Assembly (NCBI GenBank): GCA_016213785.1
Contig: JACQZQ010000122.1
Span: forward strand, 45,043-109,042
Source of the DNA: Acidobacteriota bacterium
GTDB taxonomy: Bacteria; Acidobacteriota; Blastocatellia; Chloracidobacteriales; JADJPF01
Direction: 5' to 3'
DNA: 64,000 nt
This document shows positions 1 through 8,731 of the stretch, one piece after another. A program made the position numbers and the translations under genes. Each line of letters begins with the position of its first letter. The first letter of the stretch is position 1. Below the pieces are notes generated by a model that saw only the letters and a list, made by a program, of their open reading frames with translations, was not told the DNA's origin and searched no databases.

Positions 1-1013
1 AAATTGCTTTACTTGAAACAGGTGTTGAAGACTATTGGAATAAGCCTTTTAATGTCAGAGAAATAGCTATTAGAACAAAAAAAATACTAAGCCGCTTAGG
101 CTCACCTCAACAAGCTCGACAACCTCATACAAACATAATTGACCCAAATATTACAAAAAATATCCACATTAATAAAATACTTAACAATAAGTACAGATTA
201 ATAGAACCTCTTGGTCAAGGAGGAATGGGAATAGTTTATCGTGCTCAAGACCTGGTAAAAGAACAAACTATAGCCTTAAAACTTTTGCGTCATGAATATG
301 TTTCCAATATTACTGAAGTTAGGCGTTTTGCTCGTGAAGCTGCGGCGGCAATGCGTATTAAACACCCTAATGTAATTGAAACCTATGAATACGGTATTAT
401 TCCTTCAGGACAAGCTTATATTGTAATGGAAGTACTTTCGGGTAATTCTTTAATGAGCCATTTAGTAAAGCATGTTATGGTTGATATTAATTGGGCTGCA
501 AAAGTAATGGGACAAGTTTGCCAAGGCGTTTTAGCTGCACATCAACAAGGCGTTGTTCATAGAGACTTAAAACCTAATAATATTTTCTTATTAAATGATA
601 CTTTTATAAACCCTTTTATAAAAGTCTTAGATTTTGGCATTGCATTTTTGCAAAATATTGAAAATGAAACGCAAGACTCTGATTTAGAAAGGCTTACAGA
701 TCCTAATATTATTGTTGGGACTCCTGAATATATGTCTCCAGAACAAATCAGAAAACGTGATGTTAACAAAGAAACCGATATATATTCTTTAGGAATCATT
801 TTTTACGAACTCCTATGTGGACAAGTGCCTTTTTCAGGCTCAGAAGTAGACATACTAATTTCTCATATAAACCTAGAACCACCTCATATTAGTAATAAAA
901 TTAGTATTGATAATCAATTAGCTAATTTAATTATGCAAATGCTTGCTAAAGATCCTAATCAACGACCTTCACTTGAAGAAATTATCCAAATTCTTGGACA
1001 TTATTCCCTCTAA
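1..1013 (+). CDS. Receiver-domain / Ser-Thr protein kinase fusion (5' partial)
   Basis: The frame is open from the left edge, so the gene starts outside the window. The first ~25 residues look like the end of a response-regulator receiver domain: a GVEDYWNKPF stretch with the conserved Lys-Pro, then the last helix. A short linker leads into a Hanks-type kinase: LGQGGMGIVY glycine loop (codons 210-239), ALKLL lysine, HRDLKPNN catalytic loop, VLDFG, and GTPEYMSPEQ. An ATG at 225 lies inside the glycine loop and cannot be the true start. The catalytic loop has Asn where PEN is commoner. There is no transmembrane segment after the kinase, so the protein is probably cytoplasmic, with phosphorylation of the receiver modulating kinase output (inference). 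The kinase call is firm; the receiver call rests on its C-terminal end only. Confidence 0.9.
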   Translation, partial: IALLETGVEDYWNKPFNVREIAIRTKKILSRLGSPQQARQPHTNIIDPNITKNIHINKILNNKYRLIEPLGQGGMGIVYRAQDLVKEQTIALKLLRHEYVSNITEVRRFAREAAAAMRIKHPNVIETYEYGIIPSGQAYIVMEVLSGNSLMSHLVKHVMVDINWAAKVMGQVCQGVLAAHQQGVVHRDLKPNNIFLLNDTFINPFIKVLDFGIAFLQNIENETQDSDLERLTDPNIIVGTPEYMSPEQIRKRDVNKETDIYSLGIIFYELLCGQVPFSGSEVDILISHINLEPPHISNKISIDNQLANLIMQMLAKDPNQRPSLEEIIQILGHYSL

Positions 1014-1048
1014 AATAAACTTATGTATCTATCCTTTATTATTGCCTT

Positions 1049-1072
1049 AATAGATAGTTTTATCTATTTTTT
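1049..1072 (+). terminator. Possible weak intrinsic terminator
   Basis: An 8-bp perfect stem (AATAGATA / TATCTATT) with a GTTT loop runs into six T residues, 36 bases after the kinase stop. The stem is nearly all A:T, so it is weak. The remaining ~100 bases before the next gene show nothing I recognise apart from GAGGAG at 1158, a rather distant ribosome binding site. Confidence 0.4.
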
Positions 1073-1178
1073 AACAACCTCTATCTATAAAACCTACGTT
1101 TTAGGGTTTGTTAGTAAGCTTTTTTTCTGCTATAAAGAATTTCTCTTATTTTCTATAGAGGAGAAACTTATTAGCTAA

Positions 1179-2150
1179 ATGCGACTACGTTTACTATTAT
1201 TTATACCTATTATACTTATTACCTTAATGCTAAATACAAGTAATTTAAGCTGTTCACCAAATGCAAGTAATGCAATAGAGCATATTAATGAACCTGGCAT
1301 TATTGATGTTCATGCCCATATTGGAGAATTTAAAGGGTTTGACTTAAGTCTAAATAGCCTACTTGCAACAATGTCAGAGAGTAATATTGAGTATGCTTTT
1401 ATTTCTAATATTGATGGAGCGGCAATTTCTGGAGTAACTGCCGATGGAGATGAAACAACAGTCAATGAAAAAACTGCTAAAATCTCTAGTGAAAACCCTA
1501 AACTTAAACCTTTATTTTGGGCAAAGCCTGGAGCAAAAGGAGCAAGTGCAGAGATAGCAGAAAAATTCTTAAGAGATAAAAAGTTTTATGGAATTAAATT
1601 TCACCCTGATTTTAATAATTTCCAAGCTAATTCTGCTTCGGTAATTCCCTACTTAGCTTTATGCCAAAAATATAATGTACCTGCATTATTTCACTGTGGA
1701 GGTTCACCCCGCTCAAGTGCAAAAGTAATTTATGAAGTAGCAAAAAAATTCCCTAATGTGCCTTTTGTCCTTTATCATATGGGTTTTAACACTTCACACG
1801 AAGAAGCTATTAATGTTGCTCAAGAAGCCAAAAATAAAAAAGATGCTCTTATTTACTTAGAGATTTCTCATGTTCCTGTTCAAGAAATACTTAAAGCAAT
1901 AAAAACTGTTGGTGCTGATAGAGTTATTTTTGGTACAGATGCCACTTATTATGGTAGAAACCACTATGACACTTACTTAGGCCCTTTAAAAACAATAAAA
2001 GGGGCTATTTCAGCAACAGAGTTTCAACAATTTATTCATAATAATGCTGTAGAGATTTTCCATCTCCCAAGCTCTACACCAAGTCAAGGAAATCAACAAA
2101 AAAATGAGCCATCAACAGGAAAAAGCGAAGATAAAACAAGAAAAAATTGA
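1179..2150 (+). CDS. Exported amidohydrolase-family (TIM-barrel) protein
   Basis: 323 residues. The N-terminus is a hydrophobic signal sequence ending near a Cys (LSC, residue 25) that could be lipidated, although the lipobox is imperfect. The body matches the Amidohydro_2 type of metal-dependent hydrolase: IIDVHAHIG with the HxH pair at residues 45/47, then KFHPDF, LFHCGG, LYHMGF and a late FGTDA Asp that would complete the metal site. The substrate cannot be deduced; relatives hydrolyse or decarboxylate small aromatic or cyclic compounds. The C-terminal ~25 residues are polar and low in complexity. The 3' end overlaps the next gene by 47 bases, which suggests co-transcription. Confidence 0.8.
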   Translation: MRLRLLLFIPIILITLMLNTSNLSCSPNASNAIEHINEPGIIDVHAHIGEFKGFDLSLNSLLATMSESNIEYAFISNIDGAAISGVTADGDETTVNEKTAKISSENPKLKPLFWAKPGAKGASAEIAEKFLRDKKFYGIKFHPDFNNFQANSASVIPYLALCQKYNVPALFHCGGSPRSSAKVIYEVAKKFPNVPFVLYHMGFNTSHEEAINVAQEAKNKKDALIYLEISHVPVQEILKAIKTVGADRVIFGTDATYYGRNHYDTYLGPLKTIKGAISATEFQQFIHNNAVEIFHLPSSTPSQGNQQKNEPSTGKSEDKTRKN

Positions 2151-2961
2151 AACAATTAGGCTTAGTTCAAAATTAACAGTCCCTATTATTTATGAAGATC
2201 GTCATTTAATAGCAATTAGTAAACCCTCTGGTTATCTAGTTGCGCCTGTGCAATGGGAGCAAACAAGCCGTAATTTAATGCTAATGCTTAGAGAAGGAAT
2301 CGATATGGGCGCACCTTGGGCACGTCGTCGAGTACTACGTTTTATTGCTAATATTCATAGACTAGATGCTGATACAAGCGGAGTACTTTTACTTGCTAAA
2401 AACCGTGCTGCTTTAAGCCAAATGACTGATCGTTTTGAAAGACGGCAAGTTGAAAAAATTTATTTAGCCTTAGTAAAAGGCCAAATAGAAGAAGATAATT
2501 TTTCTGTTGATATTCCAATTGCAGAACACCCTAAAACCATAGGGTTAATGACTGTAGATAAAAGAAATGGTCGTGAAGCTTTGACTTATTTTAGTGTAAT
2601 AAAAAGGTTTGCTGAATATACGTTACTTAAAGCTATGCCTATTACTGGGCGAACTCATCAAATCAGGGTTCATCTAGCTTGGATAGGCTTACCTGTTCTT
2701 AATGATCCTTTGTATGGTAAAGAAAACAAGCCTAAAATACTAAAAGACCAAAAAAATACTCAAGAAAACTCTCAAGAAAGTTCTCAAGAAAATACGCTTC
2801 CAATAGAGCGTTTAGCCTTACACTCAAGCGAACTAATTTTTAAGCATCCATTACTGCCTAAAAAAGTTAGGATTGAAGCCCCACTTCCAAAAGATTTTGC
2901 TCAAACTTTGCAAAGATTAGAAAAGACTATAAAACCTGATTCTAGTCCCACAAACTCTTAA
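2104..2961 (+). CDS. RluA-family pseudouridine synthase
   Basis: 285 residues. Family signatures are present: HRLDADTSG with the catalytic Asp at residue 88, and GRTHQIRVHLAWIG followed by NDPLYG. Members isomerise uridine to pseudouridine in rRNA or tRNA in the cytoplasm. There is no S4 domain in front, so it resembles RluA/RluC-catalytic-only or TruC-like proteins; the target base is unknown. After PLYG there is a Gln/Glu/Ser-rich insertion encoded by near-tandem CTCAAGAAA units (about 2758-2796) that is not part of the normal fold. The start at 2104 overlaps the upstream gene; the next Met codons lie too far inside the domain. Confidence 0.9.
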   Translation: MSHQQEKAKIKQEKIETIRLSSKLTVPIIYEDRHLIAISKPSGYLVAPVQWEQTSRNLMLMLREGIDMGAPWARRRVLRFIANIHRLDADTSGVLLLAKNRAALSQMTDRFERRQVEKIYLALVKGQIEEDNFSVDIPIAEHPKTIGLMTVDKRNGREALTYFSVIKRFAEYTLLKAMPITGRTHQIRVHLAWIGLPVLNDPLYGKENKPKILKDQKNTQENSQESSQENTLPIERLALHSSELIFKHPLLPKKVRIEAPLPKDFAQTLQRLEKTIKPDSSPTNS

Positions 2962-2986
2962 TTTATTGCTCTAAAGTTTTACAGTT

Positions 2987-4300
2987 TTAATAAGACATTA
3001 AATATTTTTGAGTAAATAAGATATATCCTTCAATTATCTGTTTACCATATAAGAGGCTAATAATTGCACCTGCACCTAAGAAAACCCCAAAGGGAAGTTT
3101 AGCTTGCCAAGCTTCTCCGCCTTTTAAGATTAAGATAACAATGACTGGAATCATAGCCAAAGCAGGAGCAAGTAAAAGCGTAGAAAATGTTAATTGCCAC
3201 CCTAAAAACATTCCTACATATAACATCATCTTAAAATCTCCTCCACCCATGCCTTCAATCCCGCGTAAGACAAAATAAAGTCCTGCAATTACCATTAATG
3301 AGCCTGCTCCAATTATTGCCCCTAATGTCCCATTAATAAGCGAGTTTAATGCAGGGTAAGGAAATATTTTTTCTTGCCAAAAATAGAAAAATCCTTCTTG
3401 TATCACAAAAATCTTGTCTGGATCTTGAATTAACCAATTTAAGGCAATAGAAAAAATTAATACTACTCCAGCTAGTAACCCTAGTTGGACTACTCTAGTA
3501 TCAAAAATTATCATTGCTATTAACAAAAATAAAACTATTAAAATTATTCCGCTTAAAACTGCTGCTAAAAAAGTATTTGTAGGCGGTGATTCATTAGGAA
3601 CAAAAATCCTTACAATAAAAGAAATACCTGCTCCATATAAAGTTATTACATTAGGTAATATCATTTCATTATAATCAATAAAAATTAAAGCAATTATTGA
3701 AGAAATAAACACAACATTAGCAACATAATCTGCAATGCTAAAGATAGGTTTAGTCATCTGATGATAAAAAGCAAGTACAAATAAAATAGCTGTTAAAGCT
3801 TCAACAAATGGATAAATTAGTGAGATTTTTTCTCTACAACCTCTGCATTTTCCACCTAAGAAAATATAACTAAGGACAGGTATATTCTCTAATGCAGTAA
3901 TATTATGTCCACAATTAGGACAAAAAGAGCGTTTAGGATAAAGTAAAGATATTTTTTCTTCTTCTGGTAAATTAGGGTTTCTGTCCTTTACTTTCTCTTC
4001 GGTTTTCTCTTCGGTTTGTTTTCCCTCAGCATTGTTTTGTTCTTCTACTATTTTTTCTTCTACTATTTTCTCTTTATTAGAAGAATTTTCTTCTTTATTT
4101 GTAGTGTTTTCTAAAGCTACCTTTTTTTCATTGCCTTCTTCGCTACTATCGGTTTCTTCATCAGGCAGATCGGGATACATTTTAGGAACTCGGTAAATTA
4201 CTACATTTAAGAAACTCCCTATAGCCAGCCCAAATAATGTTACAGTTAAGACCCAAAACCATTCTGGGATTAGATCAATATCAGGATTTCCTGTTTTCAT
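2987..4300 (-). CDS. pilD: Prepilin peptidase (A24A leader peptidase / N-methyltransferase)
   Basis: A polytopic inner-membrane enzyme that cleaves and N-methylates type IV pilin or type II secretion pseudopilins. Using the ATG at 4300 (437 residues): first membrane helix with FGLAIGSFLNVVIYRVP; a zinc-type motif CPNC (127/130) with CRGC (152/155); then several helices carrying the two catalytic Asp residues, FIDYNEMILPN (209) and GMGGGDFKM (355). An ATG at 4354 is in frame, but 4300 is preceded by AGAGGA at good spacing and gives the usual N-terminus. Residues ~45-115 are an acidic Glu/Lys/Asn insertion with tandem EEKIVEE units between helix 1 and the zinc motif. The gene is divergent from the glycosyltransferase gene, and no pilus gene is adjacent. 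Confidence 0.93.
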   Translation of the reverse strand: MKTGNPDIDLIPEWFWVLTVTLFGLAIGSFLNVVIYRVPKMYPDLPDEETDSSEEGNEKKVALENTTNKEENSSNKEKIVEEKIVEEQNNAEGKQTEEKTEEKVKDRNPNLPEEEKISLLYPKRSFCPNCGHNITALENIPVLSYIFLGGKCRGCREKISLIYPFVEALTAILFVLAFYHQMTKPIFSIADYVANVVFISSIIALIFIDYNEMILPNVITLYGAGISFIVRIFVPNESPPTNTFLAAVLSGIILIVLFLLIAMIIFDTRVVQLGLLAGVVLIFSIALNWLIQDPDKIFVIQEGFFYFWQEKIFPYPALNSLINGTLGAIIGAGSLMVIAGLYFVLRGIEGMGGGDFKMMLYVGMFLGWQLTFSTLLLAPALAMIPVIVILILKGGEAWQAKLPFGVFLGAGAIISLLYGKQIIEGYILFTQKYLMSY

Positions 4301-4419
4301 GTGTCCTCTCAAAAAATAGTTAAATTTACGACCTAAAACATAAGGGGCAAGCAAGTTTGATAGTCTTTATAGTCTTTAAGTAATGACTTTCTTTCTATTT
4401 GTCAACTAAAATATTCCCC

Positions 4420-5556
4420 ATGAAGATTTTACAACTTAGCTCAGCACAAGAATTTGGTGGGGCAGAACGCCATGTTAGTGAACTTTCCATAGAATTAAAA
4501 AAACTTGGTCATGAAATACATCTAGTAGTTAGACCTAAAAGCCCGCTCCCTGAGTTAGTCAAATCCACAGGTGTAAAATGCTATGAAATGCCTTTAAGTG
4601 GCGCAGTAGACATATTTTCAGCCTACAAACTAGCCAAATTAGCTAAAAAGCTAGAAATAGATATTATACATAGTCATTATGGAAGGGATTATCCTCTAAC
4701 TGCGCTAGCCATTAGGCTTTGCCATTATCAAAAGTTTTATCCTAAGTTTTTCTTAACTCGTCATCATTATTTGCCTGTACGGGCAAATTGGGCTTATAGG
4801 CGTTTATTAAACGTGCTTGACTGTGCTATTACTGTCTCAAATAGTGTTTCTAGCACATTAGCAAAATCTTTTCATTGGGAAATTAGTGATCCTAAACTAA
4901 AAATAATTCCTAATTGGATTAATACTCAAAAATTTTCTCTGTCCCAAACAAAAGAAGAATCTCGTCTACTTTTTTCTATTGACCCAAATAAAACTGTAAT
5001 AGGAATAGTTAACCAACTAACTATGGCTAAAGGCCAACACCTGCTTTTAGAAGCTCTCTATTTTCTACAAGATAAAATAAAGGATGATTATTTAATTGTT
5101 TTTGCAGGTAGCGAACACGATTCTAAAAAACCATATACAAAATTTTTAGAAGATCTAATAAATAAATTTAAGCTAAATAATAAAGTAAAATTTTTAGGGC
5201 ATGTAAAGAATTTAGCTTCTTTATACAAGGCTTTAGATATAATTGTAATTCCTTCAGAAAACGAGGCTTTTTCTATAGTTTGTTTAGAAGCAATGGTTTC
5301 TGCTTGCCCTGTTATAGCCTCTGACGTAGGTGGTTTAGCAGAACTTGTTAAAGAAGGCAAGACTGGGCTACTTTTTCCTGTAAATGACTCTAGAACCTTA
5401 TCTGAAAAGCTTTTTCTTTTATTATCAAATCAAGAGCTTAGAGAAGGTCTGGTTAAAAATGCTCAACTTTTTACTATAGAAAATTTTGCTATCGAAAAAG
5501 TTATTTCCAAAATAGAAGACTTATATAAAAAATCTATTTTAACTCCTAAGCCCTGA
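4420..5556 (+). CDS. GT4-family glycosyltransferase
   Basis: 378 residues from the ATG at 4420; an in-frame TTG at 4399 is less likely because the fold begins at KILQLSSAQEFGGAERHV. This is a GT-B retaining glycosyltransferase. The N-terminal half has the GGAERHV acceptor-domain motif. The C-terminal half has the Glu-x7-Glu nucleotide-sugar motif within SENEAFSIVCLEAM, followed by VIASDVGGLAELV. Such enzymes build cell-surface polysaccharide, LPS or glycolipid. Donor and acceptor cannot be read from sequence. The gene stands alone facing a CapA-like gene 8 bases away, so a surface-polymer context is possible but not shown. Confidence 0.88.
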   Translation: MKILQLSSAQEFGGAERHVSELSIELKKLGHEIHLVVRPKSPLPELVKSTGVKCYEMPLSGAVDIFSAYKLAKLAKKLEIDIIHSHYGRDYPLTALAIRLCHYQKFYPKFFLTRHHYLPVRANWAYRRLLNVLDCAITVSNSVSSTLAKSFHWEISDPKLKIIPNWINTQKFSLSQTKEESRLLFSIDPNKTVIGIVNQLTMAKGQHLLLEALYFLQDKIKDDYLIVFAGSEHDSKKPYTKFLEDLINKFKLNNKVKFLGHVKNLASLYKALDIIVIPSENEAFSIVCLEAMVSACPVIASDVGGLAELVKEGKTGLLFPVNDSRTLSEKLFLLLSNQELREGLVKNAQLFTIENFAIEKVISKIEDLYKKSILTPKP

Positions 5557-5564
5557 CCTTATAG

Positions 5565-6722
5565 CTAAGGAATTGCTGATAAAACGCTATCTTGGGTTAA
5601 AACATCATCTGTAAAATTAATTTTTTCTAATATTTTGCTTTTCTCTACTTGATTTGCTGGGCGTGGAGTACTGTAGTTTTCTATTACTATAGGAATAAGT
5701 TCAACTTTAGTAATCTTTGTAGGAGGTTTATTAATAGGTATAGTACTAGCAGGTTCTGCTAGTGCTTGATACCCTGTAAGAAAAATCTTTAGCACAAGCC
5801 CTTCCTTAGTATCTTGGCTCCAGGCTTGATCAAAAATAAAATTTCCTAATGAGTAAAAAATATATTTATCTTTATATTTTTCAACTAATTGTATCCAGTG
5901 AGGATGTGCGCCTATTACAATATCTGCTCCATAATCAATTGCTGAGCGAGCAAAATCTATTTGTGGTTGATGAGGTTTTCTAGTGTACTCAACTCCTGCA
6001 TGCATAGTAACTACAATAAAGTCAGATATTTTTTTTAGCTCAGCTAAAGAATTTTTTAAGTATTCAGTATCTTCAATTCTAGCAACTAAATCATTCCTAC
6101 TTACTCCTCCATCATTTACTGAAGCATAGGAAGCGCCTAAAAAGCCTATTTTTAATCCATTAAAAGTAACGACTTTAGGTTTCCAAGCTTCATCTAGGTT
6201 CTCACCTACACCAAGATAAGTAATATTTTTTTCTACTAACACTTTTCTAGTGTTTTCAAGCCCCTTAACTCCTTGATCTAAAGCATGGTTATTAGCTAAG
6301 TTTAATACCTTAAAATTATATTTCTCTAGCCCTTCAACATTTTTTATAGGAGTATTAAAAACAAGGCTATGAGCAGGGCCAGGTTTATCGCTTCCTGAAA
6401 TAGGCGATTCTAAATTACCAAAATTAAAATCTGTACTATTAAGTAAATCAGCCATTAAACTAAAAGGCCGTAGAGGGTCACTAGTGCGAGCAATTACATT
6501 ATTAACACCCCGTGACATCATAATATCGCCTACAGCTATAAAACTTACAGAAGTCTCTTTAAGCTTAATCTCAGGGATTTTTGAAAGGGTTTTCTTAGAT
6601 ATAGGTGCAGGTTTAGTTTTACTAAGAAGATAATAGTAAATATTTTTATAGTTAACCGCGATTAAAATTAAGCTAAGCCCTAGAATTAACCCAATAACAA
6701 ATCTAATTCTCTCGCGGTTCAT
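5565..6722 (-). CDS. CapA-family (PGA_cap) metallophosphoesterase-like protein
   Basis: 385 residues with one N-terminal membrane helix (about residues 7-25), so the domain is probably periplasmic. Family motifs: VGDIMMSRGV, FGNLESP, NLANNHALDQG, IVIGAHPHWIQ and FYSLGNFIFDQ. CapA is required for anchoring or synthesis of poly-gamma-glutamate capsule in Bacillus, but the family is broad and many members occur without capB/capC, as here. The active-site layout is that of a calcineurin-like phosphoesterase; the substrate is unknown. The gene follows the SDR gene at 14 bases on the same strand and is likely co-transcribed with it. Confidence 0.85.
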   Translation of the reverse strand: MNRERIRFVIGLILGLSLILIAVNYKNIYYYLLSKTKPAPISKKTLSKIPEIKLKETSVSFIAVGDIMMSRGVNNVIARTSDPLRPFSLMADLLNSTDFNFGNLESPISGSDKPGPAHSLVFNTPIKNVEGLEKYNFKVLNLANNHALDQGVKGLENTRKVLVEKNITYLGVGENLDEAWKPKVVTFNGLKIGFLGASYASVNDGGVSRNDLVARIEDTEYLKNSLAELKKISDFIVVTMHAGVEYTRKPHQPQIDFARSAIDYGADIVIGAHPHWIQLVEKYKDKYIFYSLGNFIFDQAWSQDTKEGLVLKIFLTGYQALAEPASTIPINKPPTKITKVELIPIVIENYSTPRPANQVEKSKILEKINFTDDVLTQDSVLSAIP

Positions 6723-6736
6723 AAGTATTTTTTAGA

Positions 6737-7501
6737 TTAAAAACCATTTATTAAAAAGCCACCATCTACAGTAATACATTGTCCAGTAATATAAGAGGAA
6801 GCAGGCATAGCTAGAAAAGCTACAGCGCTTGCAACTTCTATAGGCTCACCGATTCTTTTCATAGGGGTTTTAGAAAGTACTTCTCTTAAATACTCTGGGT
6901 TTTGCAAAACGGTCTCAGCTAAAGGAGTTCGGATATACCAAGGAGCTACAGCATTAACACGGATATTATCATTTGCCCATTCAATAGCTAAATTGCGTGT
7001 TAGCTGTAAGATAGCAGCTTTACTCATTGCATAAGGTGAGCCTGTACGAATATGTGTAAGACCCGCTACTGACGCTATATTTACCACACTCCCACTATTA
7101 CTTTTCTTTAGTAGAGGATAAGCTAATTGGCAAATTCTAAAGACTGTAGAAAGGTTTGTATTTAAGACAGACTCATATTCTGAAAAACTATATTCTACAG
7201 TTTTTTTACGAATATTAGTTCCTACATTATTAACTAAAATATCTAGGCTATCCCAATAGCTACCTAAAGTAGTAAAAATTTCATCCTCTTGAGAGCTATC
7301 AGCAACATCGGCAGCTATTCCTTGAGCTAACCAGCCTTTTTCTCTCCATTCGTCAACCAAATTTTCAATATCGGTTTCGTTGCGAGCAACAATACAAACC
7401 TCTGCACTAAGCTTAAGAAATTCCTCAGCAATGGCTCGTCCTATTCCCTTACTACCGCCTGTGATTAAAGCTTTTTTCCCTGCTAATTGCCAACGGTTCA
7501 T
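6737..7501 (-). CDS. SDR-family NAD(P)-dependent oxidoreductase
   Basis: 254 residues, a classical short-chain dehydrogenase. TGGSKGIG (14-21) binds the dinucleotide, NNVG (91-94) stabilises the core, and the catalytic set is Ser144, Tyr157 and Lys161 (YAMSK). The ADP-ribose site VARNE suggests NADP preference (weak inference). It resembles tropinone reductase-like and 3-oxoacyl-ACP reductase-like SDRs, but substrate cannot be assigned. AAGGAAA precedes the ATG. It is the first gene of a probable two-gene unit with the CapA-like gene. Confidence 0.9.
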   Translation of the reverse strand: MNRWQLAGKKALITGGSKGIGRAIAEEFLKLSAEVCIVARNETDIENLVDEWREKGWLAQGIAADVADSSQEDEIFTTLGSYWDSLDILVNNVGTNIRKKTVEYSFSEYESVLNTNLSTVFRICQLAYPLLKKSNSGSVVNIASVAGLTHIRTGSPYAMSKAAILQLTRNLAIEWANDNIRVNAVAPWYIRTPLAETVLQNPEYLREVLSKTPMKRIGEPIEVASAVAFLAMPASSYITGQCITVDGGFLINGF

Positions 7502-7614
7502 CCAATTTTTCCTTTAGTTTTTATTCTTAAATATCAATTCATTTGACAGTTATTTTAACAAACCTTCTCAGGATTTTAAGGTTTAGGTGAATATATCATT
7601 TTTTTTATTATTCA

Positions 7615-8724
7615 TCACTTTACAAGAAAAACTACTAACACTATTGCTATTAATACTATGGCTCCAATAACTATTGGGATCATAATTTTATTATTTTGTT
7701 TTTCTGGAGCTATAGCAACGTCTTTTGGTTGAGTTGAAGGAGTTGTACTAGATTTTTGTTCTAAATTACTTTTAGCATCTTTTTCTATAACAGATGGATT
7801 AGGAGGTGTTATAGATTCAGGGATTAAGCCTTTTTCAATCATATCTGTAATTTTTTGAAAGGCTTGATAAAACTCACCTGCACTTTTATAACGGTCTTCA
7901 GGATCGCGAGCTAGCACAGTCTTAAAAAGATTATCATAGGCTTGGCTAACAAAAGAAAATTTTTTAGATGGAGGTGGGATATCTTGGCTTATTTTTGTTA
8001 CTAGCAAGTTACGGACATCAGTTCCTTCTAGAGGGATTTTGCCTGTCATCATTTGATAAAGCATCACACCTAAACTATAAATATCTGCTGAAGCACCAAC
8101 AGGTTGACCCATTATTTGTTCTGGTGACATAAAATGAGGTGTTCCAAAAATTTCTCCTACTTCTGTTAAAGCTGCTCCTTTTGTTATTTCTCCATCTGGT
8201 TGAGTTAGTTTAACTAGCCCAAAATCTGCTAATTTTAATATTTCTTTTCCACTAGGATCTTTAGCAATCATTATATTTTCTGGCTTTAAGTCACGATGTA
8301 AAATGCCTCGTTTATGGGCTGAGTCCATAGCCTCACATAATTGTCTAAGAATTTCCGATATACGATTTATGGAAAGCTTACCTTCTTTTATAAGTTCTGC
8401 TTTAAGCGTTTCACCATTAACAAATTCCATTGCCATAAATAGTAAACCATTTTCAGTTTCACCATATTCTAGAACTTGAATAATATTAGGATGTGCTAAA
8501 GCCTTACCTACTTTAGCTTCGCGTTGAAAACGCTTAACAAAACGAGAGTTAACTAACAACATAGGGGAAATTACTTTAAGCGCAATTAAACTATTATCAG
8601 CTATTTTAGTAGCCTTAAACACTGCACCCATACCACCTTCACCCAATTTTTTTTCTATCAGATAGCCATTTATCTCTTTACCTATTAAGTCATCATAATA
8701 GTTTTTTGTTGCTGAATTACTCAT
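7615..8724 (-). CDS. Ser/Thr protein kinase with C-terminal membrane anchor
   Basis: 369 residues. Complete Hanks kinase: GEGGMG loop (28-33), catalytic Lys50 in ALKV, HRDLKPEN with catalytic Asp145, ADFG (167-169) and GTPHFMSPEQ. After the kinase a ~60-residue Pro/Ser/Lys-rich linker leads to a single hydrophobic helix at the extreme C-terminus (about 347-367) with almost nothing beyond it. This tail-anchored kinase therefore has no periplasmic sensor of its own. It lies 7 bases after the larger kinase-SUMF1 gene on the same strand, so the two are probably co-transcribed and may form a cascade or heteromeric pair (inference). Confidence 0.95.
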   Translation of the reverse strand: MSNSATKNYYDDLIGKEINGYLIEKKLGEGGMGAVFKATKIADNSLIALKVISPMLLVNSRFVKRFQREAKVGKALAHPNIIQVLEYGETENGLLFMAMEFVNGETLKAELIKEGKLSINRISEILRQLCEAMDSAHKRGILHRDLKPENIMIAKDPSGKEILKLADFGLVKLTQPDGEITKGAALTEVGEIFGTPHFMSPEQIMGQPVGASADIYSLGVMLYQMMTGKIPLEGTDVRNLLVTKISQDIPPPSKKFSFVSQAYDNLFKTVLARDPEDRYKSAGEFYQAFQKITDMIEKGLIPESITPPNPSVIEKDAKSNLEQKSSTTPSTQPKDVAIAPEKQNNKIMIPIVIGAIVLIAIVLVVFLVK

Positions 8725-8731
8725 TATCTTT

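Noticed and set aside
225..1013. A kinase gene starting at the ATG at 225
   Set aside because: The ATG lies within the glycine-rich loop and the frame is open to the window edge, encoding the end of a receiver domain.
7560..7584. Terminator after the tail-anchored kinase gene (AAACCTT / AAGGTTT)
   Set aside because: Only a 7-bp stem with an 11-base loop and no T-run on the minus strand.
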